Shown one piece after another: positions 61,743-64,000 of a stretch of DNA of 64,000 nt. The notes beneath the pieces were generated by a model, which had not been told where the DNA came from, searched no databases, and worked only from the letters and a program-made list of their open reading frames with translations. The DNA is from Pseudoalteromonas galatheae (GTDB taxonomy: Bacteria > Pseudomonadota > Gammaproteobacteria > Enterobacterales > Alteromonadaceae), in NCBI RefSeq assembly GCF_005886105.2, contig NZ_PNCO02000001.1, positions 1,423,001-1,487,000 of the forward strand. The letters are read 5' to 3'. The translations under genes were made by a program, and so were the position numbers. The first letter of the stretch is position 1. Each line of letters begins with the position of its first letter.

Positions 61743-64000
61743 TGCAAGCGTTTTTAAATCAATTGGTATACGCCATCTTTAGGCATCGTATTAGCGTCGT
61801 GTCTTTTTTCGTACTGACGACGGTATTTTTGGGCTTCAAAGCCACACAAATTCAGCTCGATGCCTCATTTAACAAAAATATTCCACTAAATCATGAATAC
61901 ATGAAGGTGTACCTGAAGCACGAAAAACAGTTTGGTGGTGCAAATAGTATTCTTATTTCTGTTTGTGATAAAGATGGTGACATCTTTAATGAGCCATTTT
62001 TCACTCAGCTAAAAGCGGTGCATGATCAGCTTTATTTTATTCCGGGCGTTAATCGCCCATTGGTAAACTCAATCTTTGCTCCTAGTGCAAGATTTGTTGA
62101 AGTTGTGGAAGACGGCTTTGCTGGTGGGCCTATTATTCCTGCTAATTTCCAACCCACCGAACAAGGCCTAGCGGTTGTAAAGCAGAACATTGAAAAAGCA
62201 AAAGTTGTGGGTCGTATGGTTGCAAGCGACTATTCATGTGCCATGGTAACCGCACAGTTAATGGAAACCGACCCGCAAACTCAAGAGAAACTTGATACCT
62301 TAGCTTTTGCGCAAAAACTAGAATCTGAGGTCAGAGCGCCACTTAGCACTGATAAGGTGAGTATCCATATCATTGGCTTTGCAAAGATGGCTGGTGACAT
62401 TGCTGATGGCGCGAAAGGCGTAGTGCTCTTCTTTGCATTAGCGATTGCTTTTACCTTTATTATGGTTTGGATGTTTTGTAAGAGCTTTAAGCTAACCTTA
62501 TTACCTATCGCCTGTTCTTTTATTGCTGTGATTTGGCAGATGGGTTTACTCAGTACTTTGGGTTTTGGTGTTGATCCCATGTCTATTTTGGTGCCTTTCT
62601 TAGTGTTCGCCATTGGCGTGAGTCACGGTGTGCAAATGATCAACGCGATAGGTAAAAAAGTAGCGGAAGGGGTAAGCTGTAAAGTGGCTGCTGAAGCGAG
62701 TTTTAAAGCATTACTTATCCCTGGTGGTATTGCTCTACTGTCGGACACCGTTGGCTTCTTAACCTTACTGGCAATCGACATCGGCATTATTCGTGAACTT
62801 GCTATTACTGCCAGTTTAGGGGTTGCGGTTATCATCTTTACCAACTTGATACTGCTTCCAGTGATGGCGTCGTTCTTTGAGTCCGCAAATATCAAACGAC
62901 TTGGTGATGGTAAAAACGCCAGCCATGGTATGTTTGAGGCAATGCGAGAGTGCTTGGTGAAAACCACAGACAAAAAAGTAGCCAGAATTATCTTACTTAT
63001 CAGTGCAGTACTGTTCGCATTTGGCTATTGGCAATCTGAAAAGATGCGTATTGGTGATTTACATGCTGGTGCACCGGCGCTACATGAAGATGCCAGATAC
63101 AACCAAGACACTTTTCTTATCTCAGACCGTTATGCCATTTCTTCTGACATCTTAAAGGTCATTGTCGAAGCGACACCTGCGGCTTGTACTGAGCACGATA
63201 CAATGGAGCGTATTAGTCGTTTCCAATGGCGCGTAGAAAATTTGGCCAGTGTACAATCGGCAGTTTCTTTGAGCTCTGTTGCACAAGCGGTTAATGCTGG
63301 GTACAACGAAGGTAACTTAAAATGGCAGACGTTACCAAGAAATACTGCTTCTCTAGTTCAAGCTACCTCTCGAGTAGAGACAAGCTCAGGACTGCTTAAC
63401 GGTGATTGTTCGGTGATGCCTATTATCATCTTTATGGAAGATCATAAGGCGGAATCTATCGACCATGTGATTGCAAAGATCAAAGCGTTCTCAGAAGAAG
63501 AGGGAACTGATGACGTTGCCTTTAAGTTGGCGTCTGGTCCAATCGGTGTAATGGCGGCGACAAATGAATCTGTTTCTGAGGCACAGGTCCCTATGATGAT
63601 ATACGTGTACGGTGCCGTGATCCTGTTATGCTTAGCGAGCTTTAGGAGCGTTCGAGCGACTATCGCAGTGGTACTACCTCTGTATGTGGTATCAACGCTG
63701 GCTCAAGCGCTTATGGTGCAGCTTGAAATCGGTTTAACGGTATCGACGTTACCGGTAATTGCTTTGGGTGTGGGAATAGGTGTCGATTATGGCATTTATA
63801 TTCTATCCTCAATGATGGGACAGCTTAAGCAAGGTATGCCGTTGTCTGCGGCCTATAGAAATGCGCTTGCTGAACGAGGCAGTGCGGTACTGTTTACTGG
63901 TATCACGCTGGCTATTGGAGTAAGCACATGGATTTTCTCTGCGCTTAAGTTCCAGGTTGATATGGGTATCCTTTTAACCTTCATGTTCTTGGTAAATATG
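61742..64000 (+). CDS. MMPL/HpnN-type RND permease, N-terminal 753 codons (runs off window)
   Basis: From the ATG at 61742, overlapping the Ycf48-like stop by one base, the frame is open to the window end. The start MQAFLNQLVYAIFRHRISVV enters TM1. A periplasmic domain follows, then a six-helix bundle with FLVFAIGVSHGVQMINAIG, where no aspartate pair is seen. The second bundle has VIALGVGIGVDYGIYILSS, where the aspartate is kept. This matches lipid-exporting MMPL/HpnN-like RND proteins, not drug pumps. It would power lipid or hydrophobic-compound transfer to the DUF1329 and DUF1302 proteins. Only the last part is missing. Confidence 0.9.
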   Translation, partial: MQAFLNQLVYAIFRHRISVVSFFVLTTVFLGFKATQIQLDASFNKNIPLNHEYMKVYLKHEKQFGGANSILISVCDKDGDIFNEPFFTQLKAVHDQLYFIPGVNRPLVNSIFAPSARFVEVVEDGFAGGPIIPANFQPTEQGLAVVKQNIEKAKVVGRMVASDYSCAMVTAQLMETDPQTQEKLDTLAFAQKLESEVRAPLSTDKVSIHIIGFAKMAGDIADGAKGVVLFFALAIAFTFIMVWMFCKSFKLTLLPIACSFIAVIWQMGLLSTLGFGVDPMSILVPFLVFAIGVSHGVQMINAIGKKVAEGVSCKVAAEASFKALLIPGGIALLSDTVGFLTLLAIDIGIIRELAITASLGVAVIIFTNLILLPVMASFFESANIKRLGDGKNASHGMFEAMRECLVKTTDKKVARIILLISAVLFAFGYWQSEKMRIGDLHAGAPALHEDARYNQDTFLISDRYAISSDILKVIVEATPAACTEHDTMERISRFQWRVENLASVQSAVSLSSVAQAVNAGYNEGNLKWQTLPRNTASLVQATSRVETSSGLLNGDCSVMPIIIFMEDHKAESIDHVIAKIKAFSEEEGTDDVAFKLASGPIGVMAATNESVSEAQVPMMIYVYGAVILLCLASFRSVRATIAVVLPLYVVSTLAQALMVQLEIGLTVSTLPVIALGVGIGVDYGIYILSSMMGQLKQGMPLSAAYRNALAERGSAVLFTGITLAIGVSTWIFSALKFQVDMGILLTFMFLVNM

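Noticed and set aside
62281..62973. Two minus-strand frames of 110 and 116 codons
   Set aside because: They lie wholly inside the plus-strand MMPL-type permease frame, which has clear family motifs and is open to the window edge.

Overview
The window looks like chromosomal DNA of a marine gammaproteobacterium in the Alteromonadales, most probably Pseudoalteromonas. This is inferred from low-to-moderate GC and from gene neighbourhoods typical of that group: mdtK-like pump/ribE, tusDCBE-yccA, msrC-proQ-prc, pepN-DUF2835 and DUF1302-DUF1329-Ycf48-RND. Most of it is core or regulatory genome. I saw no integrase, transposase, phage block or CRISPR array.

Layout. 0-8 kb: the start of a CLCA_X-type gene, a DTW-domain tRNA-modification enzyme, a lone HPt protein, alaA between two copies of a ~150 bp repeat, an RND efflux operon and a small cysteine-cluster protein. 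8-14 kb: a candidate small RNA, rsmF, then a PAS/sigma-54 activator next to ccoG. Four copies of one palindrome and a -24/-12 promoter link activator and target. A cytochrome b561-YceI pair follows. 14-19.3 kb: a periplasmic binding protein, then an unassigned three-gene cassette (alpha/beta hydrolase, acetoacetate-decarboxylase-like protein, large flavin oxidoreductase). 19.8-25.8 kb: a TonB-dependent receptor, a 7TM hybrid sensor kinase and a secreted metallopeptidase.

25.8-32.4 kb is a disturbed segment. An MFP-RND pump and an S41 peptidase, the latter two each broken by one single-base frameshift, lie between a decayed fragment and an intact copy of the same small secreted-protein gene. 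32.4-40 kb: quinone oxidoreductase, GNAT, tRNA-Val(GAC) followed by a 105 bp-period array of decaying tRNA 3' halves, DUF3080 lipoprotein, MATE pump, riboflavin synthase, CPXCG protein, a fructosamine-kinase-like protein that has lost both catalytic aspartates, DUF445 and DUF3718 proteins.

40-45.7 kb: a pair of exported amidohydrolase-fold proteins (one with metal ligands, one without), then an AT-rich island with three tandem secreted paralogues sharing a CXXC motif. 45.7-57 kb: tusDCBE, yccA, tRNA-Ser(TGA), a small membrane protein, msrC-92 aa protein-proQ-prc, an NhaC antiporter and pepN-DUF2835. 57-64 kb: a probable lipid-traffic operon (DUF1302 barrel, DUF1329 LolA/B-like protein, Ycf48-like propeller, MMPL-type RND permease cut by the window edge) behind a promoter overlapped by an 18 bp palindrome.

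Most promising for undescribed biology: the CXXC triplet, the hydrolase/decarboxylase-like/flavoprotein cassette, the tRNA-Val-derived array, the pseudokinase and the palindrome circuit around ccoG. All functional statements come from reading sequence and family knowledge; nothing was searched or computed.
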